A stretch of DNA of 64,000 bases from Pyrenophora tritici-repentis (lineage: Eukaryota; Ascomycota; Dothideomycetes; Pleosporales; Pleosporaceae). Under the pieces are notes generated by a model, which saw only the letters and a program-made list of their open reading frames with translations, was not told the origin of the DNA and made no database searches. Position numbers and translations under genes: made by a program. Below are positions 50,533-63,567 of this stretch, piece by piece (position 1 is the first letter of the stretch; every line of letters starts with the position of its first letter). Where the stretch lies: positions 1 through 64,000 of the forward strand of contig NW_027093983.1 in NCBI RefSeq assembly GCF_003171515.1, written 5' to 3'.

Positions 50533-53500
50533 TTATAAATTAAAAATTATTAATGCTAATATATTAGCTAAACTTAATAACTCTTCAGGTATAAAAATAA
50601 ATAATGTTATTACTAAAGTAATAACTGAAATAGATAAACTTAATGAGGTTGATATAACAATATTGTTTATTTTAATATCAACTTTTTTAACGATAGTATC
50701 TTTTTCAGTAATTAAACCGTCTGCTTTAAAATCCTTTAGTTCCTCGTTTATAAGGTAATCTGGTTTATCAAAAAAGATTTGTTTAATAATCGTTAAATAA
50801 TATACAGCACTTATAACGCTTGTTAATATAGCAACTAAGGCCATAAATATATACCCGTTATCAATAGCTGCACTTAAAATCATCTGTTTACCAAAGAACC
50901 CTATTAAAGGTGGTATTCCCGCAAAAGAGAATAAAGTTATCCCTAAACTTAAGGCTATCATAGGATTTATATAGTAATATCCTTTTAACTGATCAATAAG
51001 TTGAATCGCTTACCTCAAATTTATCATACAAATAAAAGAATTAAGCAGCTCCTGTTCTTTTTTTTTTTCTTTTCGCCTGGGTTTTTTTTGGTGATTTATC
51101 TCAGATAAATCACAAAAAAAAAACCCCGACCAACTACTAAACACTGCAAAAGAAAAAAAAAGAAAGAGAATAAAATTTTTATTCTCTTCCCCTATTCATA
51201 CCCTGTTTAATTTTATGCAATTCATTTAACCCCTTAGAAGTCAAATGTTCTTTAGCTTTAATTATTTCAACTGCATTTAGAAAATCTAAAAAATCTTTAT
51301 CTTTTACACCTTGTATAGGTATACTTTTAAATACCGGAATAACTTTGTCAACCAAATGTTCAAATTTGTTTATTGTAAAGTCTACCTTATCTTCGTTAGA
51401 TCTTTTAAAAATTTTACCGCAGCCTCAGAAAAGAATTAAATTTTGCATAAGTGCCGTTTCGATGGAATGCTGAGTTATTTGAAATCTTAATTGTACCTGG
51501 AAACCCGTTTTTACAGTAAGAGATTTAGTAATTTTAACGCTAAAACAACCCTCTCCTGATGTAAACCCTACTACCCAGTGAGGATCTAATTGATTTAATA
51601 ACTCGGTATTTAAACGTATAGGTTTATTTGCTGGAATAAGATCAGGAAAAGAATATTTTAGATGTTCTGATAAACGGCCAAAATTCATTGCTGCTTTAAT
51701 TGATACAATTTCGTGTAAACCATAAAAAGTTAAGTGCTCTTTTTGTTCTATTAACTTAAATACTCGTGTGAATAATTCAAAATCTTCACGTTTTTTAGTT
51801 AATAAGGGATATCTTTCAAAGTGGTTTAATATTACTTTCAAATCACCTAAAGATCGTACCATGTAGTTACAAGATTCTGATCTATTGTAGATTTTCCCTA
51901 CACCAAAAAAAGATTTTATTTTTTTTAACAACTCTAAGTCTTTTTTATGTAAACCTATTTGAAAACAAAGTTGTACAGTTCAACCTAGCTTCAAATTTTT
52001 ACTCTTAGTTATTACTACTAAAAAGTTAGATTCAGCATCAGCAAATCCTGTCACGAATAAAGGGTGTAATAAAGTTCCCTTATGGTCTACACTAAAAAAT
52101 CTTTTTAAGGTTTTTATTTGGTTAGAAAGGATTTTGAGTCGATAATTTCTCTCGAAACCCGCTAGAGTACATCTTAATGGAAGTAGTCTTTTACCTCTTG
52201 AATGAGATATTATCTTACTTCTATCACAACCGTATACTCGTTGCTCTTTTACAACAATATTATTTAGTATTGTTGACTTAGATCCGCGATTGTCCATTTC
52301 GTTTTCATTCATCTTCTGACTTGTTACCATCTCTGAGTAATTAGTTCAGCCACCTACGTGCTTTCACACGTGGCTTGGTACCAGAAGCTTTAGGAGTTCC
52401 CCGGAATTTGATTGTATTACCCTTAAGAGGAGTTTCCTACACCCCCCTCTTATCTTAAAAAGATAAATCAAAGGAGAGTTATTTACATCGCTTAAATTAT
52501 CGTTGTTTTCATGAATTTCCTCTTTATGACTTTTTTCATTACTATCTTCTTTTTTTCCAATACTTTCTGTAGACTTAGCGTTATCTACATAACAATATAG
52601 AGAGTAACCTATTGTTAATATTAACATAAAAGCATTTAAATTTGAGATAGAATATTGAATTAAATAGAACATAAAGGCTTGTGTGGATTCTACAGTGTGT
52701 ATACTTAAACCTAGTAGTATAAACCCTACGTGTGATATAGTACTAAAGGCAAAAAGTCTTTTTATTCTAGACTGTGTTAACCCTACAACTGTCCCTATAA
52801 TTAGGGATAAAAGAGAACTAAATAACAAGCTTGTTGTTCAAGAAAAATCTAGATCCAGAATTGGTTTACTTGTATAGTGAACTAATTCTAACAAGAAAAT
52901 AAAAATAGAAATTTTGGCAATTATTGCTACAAAAGTTGTAACAACAGTAGGAATGGCGTCATAGACATCCTCGGAAGTAAAATTTATCATACAAATAAGC
53001 TTAATAACTTTATACAAAAATAATATATAACATGATAAGACAATTATGATATAAAAATAAAAACTATTTAACATTCTCTCTATTTCTATTCATTCCAGCC
53101 TTAATCGCTCTAATTTGCTCCAACCCTTCCTTAGTGAGATGAGCTTTCGAATTAATAATCTCCGCAGCCTTAACTCAATCTTCGAAATCTTTTGATTTCA
53201 CACCCAGAATAGGGTATTTAAGGAAAAAGGGTAATATTGTTTCATAGATCTCCTTGAAATTTCTACATTTAAATTCCGCATAATCCTTATAAGTATAAAA
53301 CTGTCCGCATGAAAAGTAATCAGCTAAACACTTAATAAGAGACAGATCACGAGAATGTTGAGTTAAAACAAAGGCCAAATCAACACGACCTCCTGCACTA
53401 TAAGCATCACTAACTCTCAGTTTAACCATAAAAGAACCATCGCCGGAAGCAAAACCTGCTATTCAATAAGGATTAATAGGAAGCAACGTTTGTGCATCAA

Positions 53501-56500
53501 TTAAAGGTCTATGGGCAGGAGCATAACTAGGAAAAGCTTCTTTCAATGCAGGAGTCAATCCTCTGTTCATAGAAGCTCTTATGTTAATAATGGCTTTTAA
53601 ACCTGAAGGTGTTAAATGTTCACCTTTTTTCATTATCATAATAACTTCTCTAAATAAAATATAATCCGCAAGCTTTTGAGTGATTAAGGGGTATTTATCG
53701 AAATGAGGGATAATTTTTGTGATGATTTGATCTAAAGAACTAACTGTAAAATCACGACAATCATTTCTCTCTTTACTTATTCGTCCTATACCTCCAAAGA
53801 AATCTTGAATAGCTTTTAAGAGTTTAACATCTTTTTTATGAAGATTGATAATAAAATTAGCTTCGATTTTTCAACCAGTGCTGCTTCTAGGTGATTTACG
53901 TGCAATAATGGTGAAACATCCTTCTGCATCTGTAAAGCCTGTCACAAATCAAGGTAGGATAATAAGAGAATATGTCTTAGGGTTAATATTATTACTAGTT
54001 GTATAAAATCGTCTTGGCATAAGTTGGTTAGAAGGGATTTTTACTGAACGGTTTCTCTCGAAACCTGATAGAATACATCTTAAATATGCTAAATCATATC
54101 AACTACCGTATACTCGTTGCTCTTTTACAGTTTGTGTTTTATTTAGAGATAAAACAGTGACTGATTTAGATCCGCGGTTACCCACATTCTTTTCAGAAGC
54201 TTCCAAGGTTGTTACCTTACATGAGTGATTAGTTCATCCACCTATAGTCTTTATACTATAGCTTGGTACTTGGATTTCTAGGGGGTTCCCGGAATTTGGC
54301 AGTTTGTCCCGTAAACACGATGACGGTGTTATGGATGATTTCCCACATCATCCGTCAGGACTTCAGAAATGGAATGGTGCAGCGGAAACTTTAAATAAGA
54401 ATCCTACAGCTATAAATAGTAAACTTATGTGTATATAGTAAGATTTATATCAATAAAGTAACCCTGTAAGGTTTTCTTTACTTACATTAGATATGCTAGT
54501 TATAATATATAAGCTGTCTAAGTTTGTGGTACCAGAATTTGCATAAAGTAACGCTGTACCTAATAGTATAAAACATGATGATAATCCCAAGGCCATCAGA
54601 TTTATCTTATCTATAAATAAATCAAATCAGATATATCTACTCATACCTTGTTTATGTAGGCATATACGATCTACCAGTATTCATCCCAGCTTTAATAAAA
54701 CGAATTTGCTCTAACCCCTCCTTAGTTAAATGTTTTTTGGTTTTAATCATTTCTAATACTTTGTAGAAATCAGCATAATCTTTGCATTTTTCTCCATAGA
54801 TCGGATAATTTTTAAATAATGGTATAATCTTATCCGTTATATCTGATATATTACTTACTCTATATACACACGCATTTCTAGACATCTGAATATTTCCACA
54901 ATTGAAAAACTCGATTAACCTTTTCATTAAAAGTTCATCTCTGTTATGTTGAGAAATATTAAATTCTAATTGTACACCTTCCTTCAGTTTATGGGTTGGA
55001 GATTTAAAAATGTTTACAAAAAAACAACCTTCAGCTGCAACAAATCCTGATAACCATTCCGGATCTAACATGGAAAGATTATTAGCTAAAGGTCTAATCC
55101 TTGGAGTAACACCAGGGAAAGCCGCTTGCAGACTCTCAGATAAACCTAAGTTCATGGAGGCTTTTATTGCGACAATTTTATGTAAACCTGAGAGAGTTAA
55201 ATGTTCTTTATTTAAAACTAGCCCTCGCGTCTTCTTTTTTTACATAGTAACAAAAAATTTGTTAGATATATAAAAAAAAAGAAGACTGGGGCTGCTGTGC
55301 TGGTTAAAAACTTCCTTAAAAAGTATGTAGTCGGATATTTTTTGGGTTCGACCAGGTCGAGGATATCTATCTAAATGATCAAAAATTTTGGCTAAATCCT
55401 TAGGTGATTGAATACGAAAACTAACACCTTGCCTTGATTTTATAAATATGTTACCCACTTGATAATAGTTTTGAATTTCTTCTAATAAAGCATGATCCTT
55501 TACATGCAATCCTATTTCAAACTCAATTTTTACCGCTCAACCTACTTTATGGGTGTTTTTATAAATACTAATAGTAAAACAACCTTCACCATCAATAAAA
55601 CCTGTAAGCCATAAAGGATTAATAAACGGTTTTCTATTTGGTTTTGGCAGGTAAGTCGAAATCGTTCTGCAGAAAAATCTTGGATTATTTATAGACTTAG
55701 AAAGGATTCTGACTTGATAGTTTCTTTCGAAACCCTTTAGAGTATACCTTATACAGGGTTTAGAAATACCATGTAAACCACCGTCTACTCGTTGCTCTTT
55801 TACAGCAATTACTGACTTAGACCCGCGATAGCCCATTTCCTTTTCAGTCATCTTCTGACTTATTACCTTACCTGAGTAATTAGTTCAGCCGCCTATAACC
55901 TTTCGATTATGGTTTGGTATCAGAAGCTTTAGGACGTTCCCGGAGTTTGATGGTTTTAGGCACATTACAGGGTATGTCCTAAATACCCTAGCACCTAGTA
56001 AAAAATACATAAGACCACCTGATGTAGCGGGTTCTGAATCTCTATAGATAGTTGATAATAAATAGAGTCCATAACTTTGTAATTCTATGGATAGGAATAT
56101 GGATACTAAGTCGCTAGTAGAAATTAGAAAAACACTTCCTGTAACAATAAATAATATAATTAGGGAGTATTCTATAATTTTAAACTGCTCTCCCATTTTA
56201 TTTAAAACGAAGGTTCCGTAATAGATTAGTTTTGTAAATAAAAGTCTAGCCGGGCTACTATATTCTTTCAATCAAACCTTTCTAGGGTAAAATGAAGTTA
56301 ACAATAAGATAACGCTAGTTATTAAAAAGATAAAAAAGTGGAAAAAATTCGTAGTAGCTGTAGTATGGAATAATCCCCCGAATATTCCTATACCTTTTGC
56401 TAAAAATAAAAGATATAAATTATCATAAGCTATAAAAGCTGAAATAAGTGAGATAGTAATAGTTGCTCTTGAATAAAGGATAGATTTGTCTCGCCTTGAA

Positions 56501-56547
56501 GTAATAGAATTAGATAAAAGTAAAAATATTAATGAATTTATTAACAT
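50533..56547 (-). CDS. nad2: NADH dehydrogenase subunit 2 (arm B copy)
   Basis: Exons 56547-55990, 54587-54357, 52969-52472, 51006-50533. Exon 1 has five G where arm A has four and stays in frame ([19 protein letters not shown]), so this copy gives the complete protein of about 586 residues. Stop abuts nad3. Confidence 0.95.
51007..52471 (-). other. nad2 intron 3 with LAGLIDADG gene (arm B)
   Basis: Mirror of 10287-11750; enzyme frame 52471-51179; family 1 hairpin at 51058-51163. Confidence 0.82.
52970..54356 (-). other. nad2 intron 2 with intact LAGLIDADG gene (arm B)
   Basis: Mirror of 8402-9788; enzyme frame 54356-53064. Confidence 0.82.
54588..55989 (-). other. nad2 intron 1 with broken endonuclease (arm B)
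   Basis: Mirror of 6769-8170. The LAGLIDADG gene (54652-55989) carries the same family 2 hairpin and in-frame stop (55222-55292). Confidence 0.8.
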
Positions 56548-57219
56548 ATCGGAATAGATAGATTCGAACTCCCTTTTACATCCTCATTTTATAGGGTAAT
56601 TTATAAATTACAGCCCCAGTCTTCTTTTTTAAATTTTTTTCAATAGATCATATTATATGTAAAAAAAAAAGAAGACGCCCCTTTTTGGACTTTTTTTTTT
56701 CTTTTGCAGCTTTTTAGTAGTGGATCGGTTTTGGGGGGTTATTTATCTGCGATAAATCACCCAAAAACCCAGGCAAAAAAGGTTCGTCGCTCTTTTACTT
56801 TTTTCATTTTTTCTCCTTTTTTGTTTTCTTTTGCAGTGTTTAGTAGTTGAACGGGGTTTTTTGGGGGTGATTTATCTCAGATAAATCACCCCCAAAAAAC
56901 CCAGGCGAAAAGAAAAAAAAAGTTGGCCAAAATGCCAAAAGTTAGGGGCGAATTTTTTCCACTTTTTTCTAGTAATTTCGAATATCCTCCATAATATATA
57001 AATACAAATAATAATAATCATAAAACATCTACTAAATGTAAAGCATTCCGGTTTCTAATCCTCTATTAAGATTTAATAAAAAAATACAACTTATATGGGC
57101 AATTTCCATTATTTTTTTTTTCTTTTGCCTGGTTTTTGGGGGTTATTCATCGCAGATAAATAAAAAAAACCCGGCTTTTGGCTTTGACAACTGACCATAA
57201 GCAAAAGAAAAAAAAATTA

Positions 57220-57291
57220 GAGCCAGGAGAGAAATTTGAATTCCCACTATTAATGCATGAAATTAATGTTCTACCAATTGAACTATTATAT
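57220..57291 (-). pseudogene. 5'-damaged copy of the CAT tRNA (arm B)
   Basis: Mirror of 5471-5540; overlaps the last codons of the GIY-YIG gene. Confidence 0.72.
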
Positions 57292-58050
57292 TTTCTTTCT
57301 CTCAACTATATATTTATCTTTATATAGTTTGTTTTTATCTATGTAATTTAATAAAGATGAATGGCTTATCTGTAATTCTCTAGCAGCAGAACGAATGGAA
57401 CTATATTCTTTTGTAATATTAGTTTCGATGTCTCTAATAGTAATAGTATGAGATGTAGCTAATAACTGATTAGCTTTAGCTAAAGGAGATAAAGTTGCAC
57501 CAATTTTTGCTTTTTTTAAGTTAGATAAAGCTTCAGCACTTAATTTACGGGATTTGAATTTGTGTAATGTTTGTTTAGAATGTTTGAAATTTAAACTAGA
57601 TCCTGCTTTAGTTAATATATTATATTCAGGTTTAAGTCTATCTATATAATCTTGTTCTACTTTAATAACATTAGATCTATCACAATACTCTAATATCTCA
57701 AGACGAAAGTTATTATATCCATAAGCCAACAAGGCATTATATATTTTACTATTATAAATAGATGCTCTTTTAGTTAGGTAGTTTATAGATAAATAACTTG
57801 ACAAACGTGAACTTAAATTAACGGAACTTCCAACATAACTTTTACCATTTATTTTATTTACCCATTTATAAATACCGCATTTTTGTTTATTGTCTTCTAA
57901 TATTTTTTTTTTAGTAATCAATACATGTTCATAAACAATAATACTGCTAGAAGAATTATTGTGAAAACTTACTTTAATACTGGTTTGTGAAATAATCGAA
58001 CTTTTGAAATGTAATTTATTTAATATGGTTTTTAATCTGTTTTTTGTCAT
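57286..58050 (-). CDS. Free-standing GIY-YIG homing endonuclease (arm B copy)
   Basis: Complete 254-residue frame from ATG 58050, ending LYKDKYIVERKKI. Reads through the point where arm A lacks one A. Otherwise identical to 4711-5475. Confidence 0.88.
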   Translation of the reverse strand: MTKNRLKTILNKLHFKSSIISQTSIKVSFHNNSSSSIIVYEHVLITKKKILEDNKQKCGIYKWVNKINGKSYVGSSVNLSSRLSSYLSINYLTKRASIYNSKIYNALLAYGYNNFRLEILEYCDRSNVIKVEQDYIDRLKPEYNILTKAGSSLNFKHSKQTLHKFKSRKLSAEALSNLKKAKIGATLSPLAKANQLLATSHTITIRDIETNITKEYSSIRSAARELQISHSSLLNYIDKNKLYKDKYIVERKKI

Positions 58051-58051
58051 G

Positions 58052-58122
58052 AGCCAGAGGAGAAAGTCGAATTCTCACTATTAATGCATGAAATTAATGT
58101 TCTACCATTGAACTACTCGGGC
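58052..58122 (-). tRNA. trnM: tRNA with CAT anticodon (arm B)
   Basis: Mirror of 4639-4709, no difference seen in the stems. Confidence 0.8.
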
Positions 58123-58187
58123 TTTTTTTTTTTTGCTAGCTAAAGCATAATGGATATTACTATCTTATTGGTTTACTGTTAATTTTA

Positions 58188-60209
58188 CTAATCATCGGTG
58201 ATACCAAGTTCCTCTTTTAAATTATTTTTTAGAGTTGAGATTGCCATACTTGAAGTAGTTTTTTGCTTTGTTAAGCCAAAAGCTTTTATATAGGTATAAA
58301 ATTGCTTTCTTAGGGTATTGGATTCGAACTCCAACTTTCCAATCTTAGATTTCTTATTATAATTATTGGTTCTCGTTAGGTTTGTAATCTTTTCATAAAT
58401 GCTATTAAGATCTCAATTTTCACCTATTAAATCATCCCTTGTAATAGTAATAGTATTATCAGGGACATTCACGACTTTTTCTAGTGAATTTATAAGAGTT
58501 TGTATTCTAATAGCACTTATTTAAATCTGTTGTATTTGTTAACTTTAAAGTTTGAATCTTAGCATAGAAAGCTTGACTTATACTGCTTCTAGGTGGAAAC
58601 AGCTTAGTAATTGTGTCTCTTTTTTCAATGTCATGATTCTCAATGGATAGTTTAAGCTTGTTATAAATACTTTTAAAGTTTAACCCGTGTGGCGTGAAAT
58701 CCTCCCATGTTATACTATTAGGTTTATTATTCATCGTATCATGTATCTTCTCTCCTATTTGATTTCTTAAAGAGGATATTGTAGTAGAAGAAACCTCGCT
58801 ACTATTTCCAAGATATAAATCTTTTATATTTTTATAAAATGGACTTCTTAGACTATAGGATTCGAATTTCAGCTTACTAATCTTCCAGCTACTCTTAAAA
58901 TCCTTATTTTCCATTAATTTTGTGAATTTTTCGTATAAAACACGAAGATCTATACTATCTTCTGTGAAATCCTCTTTTTTTATACTATAAGGATCATAAT
59001 CGGTCTTAATTTGCTCTTCTAGATTATATTTTAAATGCACTAATGTGGTATGTCAAACATTTTTATATTTTGTTAATTCAAAATTAGTAATGTAACGGTA
59101 AAAATTGCTTTGTACCTTTTTAGATTCAAAAAGCTTATTAATGGTCCAACCTTTATTATATTTTGGATCCTCCATAATATTGTTAATCTTTTCATAAATA
59201 CTATGAAGATCTCAGTCTTCACCATCATAATCTTCCCATGTTACAGTACTTGATTTAGTATTACCCAAGTCTATTTTTGCACGTTTATTATAAGCCTTTT
59301 CTTGTGTATTATCCAGAGCTCTTTTTTTACCCATATCAAGTTGCCCTCTAGATGGTTCACCTATTTCAATATTACTTTCATGGTCTGACTGCATAGAGAC
59401 AATAATGTTAGGTGTATATAAGCTTATTTTTAAGCGAAATGCTTTAAATTCTGCCGTTAAGTCTTCTCTACTTTTATAATTAGTACTAGTTTTGCACTCT
59501 ATTACCATATCATTACTATCTACATTAGAAAAAGGGAGCTCACTAAACAATTTAGCTACTTCTTTAGGTGAATCACAAAGAATAGGTGGGAAACAAGTAT
59601 TAAAAAATGGTTTAATTATGCTTGTAAATATTTTTTCCACATAAGGTGTTACTACTTTAATTAGAGTTATACTATAAAAATCTATTGTTAATGAAAAAAG
59701 ACAATTAGCAATAAAAAGATTACTAACTATATCCAAAATAAACAATGAACCTAATAATACTACTTTTATAACATAAAATATAGAAATATTAGTCAAAATA
59801 TCTATAAACCCTTTTTTACTCAAAATTTTAAGTAAAACCTGATACACTGTTGAAACAGAAAACACAAGAATTCTATTAATAGGGCGATAAAAATCGAATA
59901 ATATAAAAGCCAAGTTGTCTAATAAGTATGGCATAATATAAATTATAAAATGCAAAACCAAAGGTGTAATAAAAACAATTACAGTTAACCGTGTTAGTTT
60001 ATTAATGGTAATTTTTTGTTTTTGGGAATAAATGAATAAGAGAATAAAATATAAACGAATAAAGAATAAAAAGTATGAGTTGGCATATGAAATAATAATA
60101 GCAAGGCGAGTATAGTAATAGTTGCTCTTGAATAAAGGATAGATTTGTCTCGCCTTGAAGTAATAGAATTAGATAAAAGTAATAATATGTTTGATATTGA
60201 ATTAAGCAT
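58188..60209 (-). CDS. Unknown membrane protein with four ~88-residue repeats (arm B copy)
   Basis: Mirror of 2555-4574. Units 1 to 3 are in one frame here (58507-59211 region open through TGA-Trp), since the G run in unit 3 is complete. Remaining breaks: the T run near 60040 between the nad2-derived start and the membrane region, and the shift near 58520 before unit 4 that both arms share. Confidence 0.6.
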
Positions 60210-60210
60210 G

Positions 60211-60285
60211 GGGAGGATACCCTGAATCGAACAGGGAACTTACTGTGCCACATACAGTTGTTCTGCCAATTGAACTATATCCACC
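60211..60285 (-). tRNA. trnH: tRNA-His (GTG) (arm B)
   Basis: Mirror of 2479-2553; same anticodon loop. Confidence 0.9.
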
Positions 60286-60289
60286 TTTT

Positions 60290-60361
60290 TTATGTAGGGG
60301 TGATTCGAACACCCATAAGTAAATACCAAAAATTTATGACTTACCATTAGTCTACTACATA
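60290..60361 (-). tRNA. trnQ: tRNA-Gln (TTG) (arm B)
   Basis: Mirror of 2403-2474; identical stems. Confidence 0.9.
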
Positions 60362-60435
60362 TTAATAATGATGAACATATTAATAAATAAATTAAAATAT
60401 GTAAATTTTATAGAATAATACGTTATTATAATATT

Positions 60436-60518
60436 TATGGGTAATAAGACTCGAACTTATATGAATTAATTTCACCCCGTCCTAAGCGGGACCTGTCTAC
60501 CAATTTCAGCATACCCAT
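60436..60518 (-). tRNA. trnL: tRNA-Leu (TAG) (arm B)
   Basis: Has the full five-pair anticodon stem tcccg/cgggg around cttagga, unlike the arm A copy, which lacks one C. Confidence 0.92.
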
Positions 60519-60597
60519 TTTTAATACTGTTTGTTTCCCCCTAGTTTTTTTTCGACGTTATTTTATAACTAGAAAAAAAAACTAGGGGGGGGAAACT

Positions 60598-62241
60598 AAA
60601 AAATAAAAATACTCTTTTAGGATACTGTGTAAATAAACCTTAAGATATACAAATATTCTATAAGCAATACAAATATAACGTATGTATATATAGAAGTAAA
60701 AAAGTATAAACACAACTTAAAATAAGTTAATTCACCCTAAATATATAATACTTTATAAAATAGCTAAATACACCTTAAATAACCTAAATTTAGTTGTATA
60801 TTCATTAAACCTGTTTGGCCCCCCCCCCCTTTTGGGTTTGGGGGGGGGGGCCTAAATATTAAATAAATAATTATTAAGCTGTATACCGTTTTTAATTTAT
60901 CTTTTTATAATAAACTAAATACTACTGTTTAAATAATATGCTCGAGATAAGATTTGAACTTATAGCCTAAACATCTAAATTTTAATGAATTTTTATAACA
61001 CAATAGTACATTAAATGAATTACATCTCAAAAACATAATATCTCAAATACATAATATCTCAAATACATAATATATCTAATACATTACTATGAATTTATAT
61101 ATATATTCATATCAAAATTACCTTTATAAATCCTTTATTACTCAAACTATCTCTTGTACATTTAAACAACGTTAAACCAAATGACTTTTTTCTATAACCA
61201 ATTTTTAGTTCATTTTTACAGGTTTTCACATCAATTTTACCCCTTTTCTTGGCTATTCACATGCAACCTAGGCTCTTCACTTTTTTTTTTTTCATATATC
61301 ATGATATATGAAAAAAAAAGTTAGTGCCCATCGGCACTTCAGTTATTTTTTTTTTCTTTTGCAGCTTTTTAGTAGTGGATCGGGTTTTTTGGGGGGTTAT
61401 TTATCTGCGATAAATAACCCCCCCCAAAAAACCCGGCGAAAAGAAAAAAAAAATTACAGCCCCACACTCCACAAGATGCCGATCAACTGTAAAGGGAAAA
61501 CGACTTTACTATAGCGTAGCGCTTCTAAAAACCCAGCTTAGAAGCAGTAACCATCCTTTACGGTATTACACGATCTTACTAAGAGCCCTAATCGATAGCC
61601 TAGACATGATAAACCTTCTAGACAGTCTTTCGGCGTTTACCTCTCCTCCATAAGCCTACCAACTAATAGGCATACATAGCTATAGGGGGTACCTACCGTT
61701 ACTAAAAGTTGCATAGGGATCCTGCTTAATACGAGTCCCTGTACCATTACGTATTGAACGTCTTATTTCACTATAAAAGTAATAATAACCAATTATACTA
61801 CACTTAATTGTAATAAGATGTTAATGAATTCAACATGTTGAATTACTTCCCTATGTATTATTACCAAATAATTGTATAAGTTTCATACAATCGTTAATTT
61901 TATGTATACAATCGGTGTAGGATTCGAACCTACATATCCATATAGCGTAGTGTTAATATAAGTAGCTCAAAGATATTACTTGCAACAAGTAAGATATCTA
62001 AAAAGGCTCCTAATAAACATAAAAACATGATTAGCCCGACTTCTAGATGATACTTAGGTAAATGCTAACCATCTCAACATAACCCTCCATTAGAATACAT
62101 AATGATCGGGTATTTTAAATTTACTCCACCTACCACAATTTCACCTTTTGCTACTTTGATACTAACAAAACTTTCTGAAACAAACATTTCAATGAAAACA
62201 TCTTTTTTAGGTATGCTTCATTATTAAAACTGTTTGGACCC
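60598..62241. other. Arm B spacer: mirror of 560-2173
   Basis: Holds the mirror copies of the trnF fragment (about 60939-60975), the C/G palindrome (60818-60851), the tatcatgata palindrome (61265-61330), the family 1 hairpin (61340-61455), the possible structured RNA (about 61470-61800) and the tRNA-like arm (about 61910-62050). A three-base difference (extra cat) near 61828 is one of the few that is not a homopolymer change. Confidence 0.6.
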
Positions 62242-62341
62242 CCTCTCTCTGACTTTTTTTAATATATCATGATATATTAAAAAAAAAGTTGGAAAGAGAG
62301 AGGGGGGCCTAAAATAATCTATTATACAAAATATTAATTTA

Positions 62342-62414
62342 TGCCCAAGATAAGATTTGAACTTATAACCTAAACACCTTCAAAGTTTCGCTCTACCAAT
62401 TGAGCTACCTGGGC
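62342..62414 (-). tRNA. trnF: tRNA-Phe (GAA) (arm B)
   Basis: Mirror of 376-448; identical. Confidence 0.9.
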
Positions 62415-62445
62415 TTTTTAAGCTACCCCTATTTATCTACAGCTA

Positions 62446-62616
62446 CTATACTTCATTTTTAAAGACAGCTCCACTCTTTTTATATTTACGAATAGTTCAT
62501 TCACTAATCTTTAAGAAATTTGCAGCTTGTACATTAGAATTAAAAAGTTTTTCCTTACCTGTTTCAAGATCTAATAATTTTGCGACAGGTGAAGATAGAC
62601 GAGATGAAAGAGACAT
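62446..62616 (-). pseudogene. C-terminal NUMOD-like fragment of a GIY-YIG endonuclease (arm B)
   Basis: Mirror of 174-344. Separated from a GIY-YIG N-terminal fragment (62895-63225) only by hairpin elements. Confidence 0.65.
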
Positions 62617-62639
62617 TTTTAACTTAGACTCTTTACTGT

Positions 62640-62894
62640 GTTCTCTACCGGCTCTTATTTTTTTTTTTCTTGCGAGTAATTTATCCTAAATTACTTGGCA
62701 GTTTTTTTTAAGAAAAAAAAAAATTACCCCAGTTCTAATTTTTTTTTTCTAGTAATTTCATATAGATTACTCAGTTATTTTGTTTTTCTTTTGCCATGCT
62801 TCGAGTGGATCGGTTTTTGGTGATTTATCTGCGATAAATAACCAAAAAAACCAGGCGAAAAGAAAAAAAGCCCATACCGCGGGGGGGGGGGGGG
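62640..62894. repeat. Hairpin cluster with poly-G run
   Basis: Three palindromes in a row: ttacttgg/agtaattt type (about 62655-62735), a short ctagtaatttcatatagattactcag segment, and a family 1 element (62783-62866, core tgatttatctgcgataaataa, flank cgagtggatcgg). Then g15 or more at 62880-62895. The cluster separates two parts of one GIY-YIG gene. Confidence 0.75.
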
Positions 62895-63225
62895 GAGGAA
62901 GATAATTAGTATGTAAATAACATGTAATTCTTCTGTTTAGAACCGTACTACTTCCTACATAAGAACTACCAGTAACAGTATTTATTCACCTGTAAACACC
63001 AGACTTACCATTATTATCCTTTCAAATTTCTGCTTTCTTATCTTCAATGTTATCATACACGAATAAAGGAGTAACGGATAAAGCTTCATTTACCAAATTT
63101 AAATCTGAATAGAAAAAGGAAAATAAACTGAAAAATAAAGGACTAGAAAGACGCAACATAAAAAAGCTCGACATAATTTTGCCGTTTTTAAAGAAATCCA
63201 ATATAATATACAATCTTTTTTGCAA
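62895..63225 (-). pseudogene. N-terminal fragment of a GIY-YIG endonuclease
   Basis: ATG 63225 (MQKRLYIILDFFKNG), GIY core SGVYRWINTVTGSSYVGSST and VLNRRITCYLHTNYL, with two TGA-Trp; runs into the poly-C strand of the hairpin cluster. The catalytic C-terminal part is lost. Probably the same gene as 62446-62616. Confidence 0.75.
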
Positions 63226-63291
63226 AATGATCTTTTGTATTTTTTTTTTAATATAATAATGAATAATAATTTTAAATTTAATTTTACCATG

Positions 63292-63363
63292 TGGAGATAT
63301 TAGGACTCGATCCTAAAATAACGATATGCAAAATCGCAGTTTTACCAATTAAACTATATCCCC
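63292..63363 (-). tRNA. trnA: tRNA-Ala (TGC)
   Basis: Acceptor ggggata/tatctcc, anticodon stem gcgat/atcgt with loop tttgcat (TGC), T arm ttagg/cctaa. Confidence 0.82.
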
Positions 63364-63395
63364 TTAAGTTAATACATAAAAATAACTTATAAAGT

Positions 63396-63468
63396 AAGCC
63401 CAAGCGGGGTTTGAACCCGCGCATTTAACAGTGAAAATGTTACGTCTTAACCACTTGACTATTGGGCC
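63396..63468 (-). tRNA. trnE: tRNA-Glu (TTC)
   Basis: Acceptor ggcccaa/ttgggct, anticodon stem taaca/tgtta with loop ttttcac (TTC), strong T arm gcggg/cccgc. Confidence 0.88.
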
Positions 63469-63567
63469 TTAGATTTTATATAAACGCTTAAAAACGCAAA
63501 ATATAAGAGTAAAAAAAAAACAGTATTTAAATACTATGTAAAAGTGACAATATTGTTTATTTCCCTA

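Larger units (their letters stand above)
48614..62791 (-). repeat. Large inverted repeat, arm B
   Basis: Reverse complement of 1-14143. Inner end exact at 48614. The match can be followed to 62791, where arm A reaches the window edge, so the repeat may extend further right. In most homopolymer differences that affect genes (nad2 exon 1, trnL, GIY-YIG, repeat-protein unit 2), this arm keeps the better reading. Confidence 0.97.

Noticed and set aside
61308..61514. Plus-strand ORF of 68 codons
   Set aside because: Made of palindromic hairpin sequence; a similar peptide (FLGGYLSAINN) arises from every family 1 copy in this orientation, as at 63646-63990.
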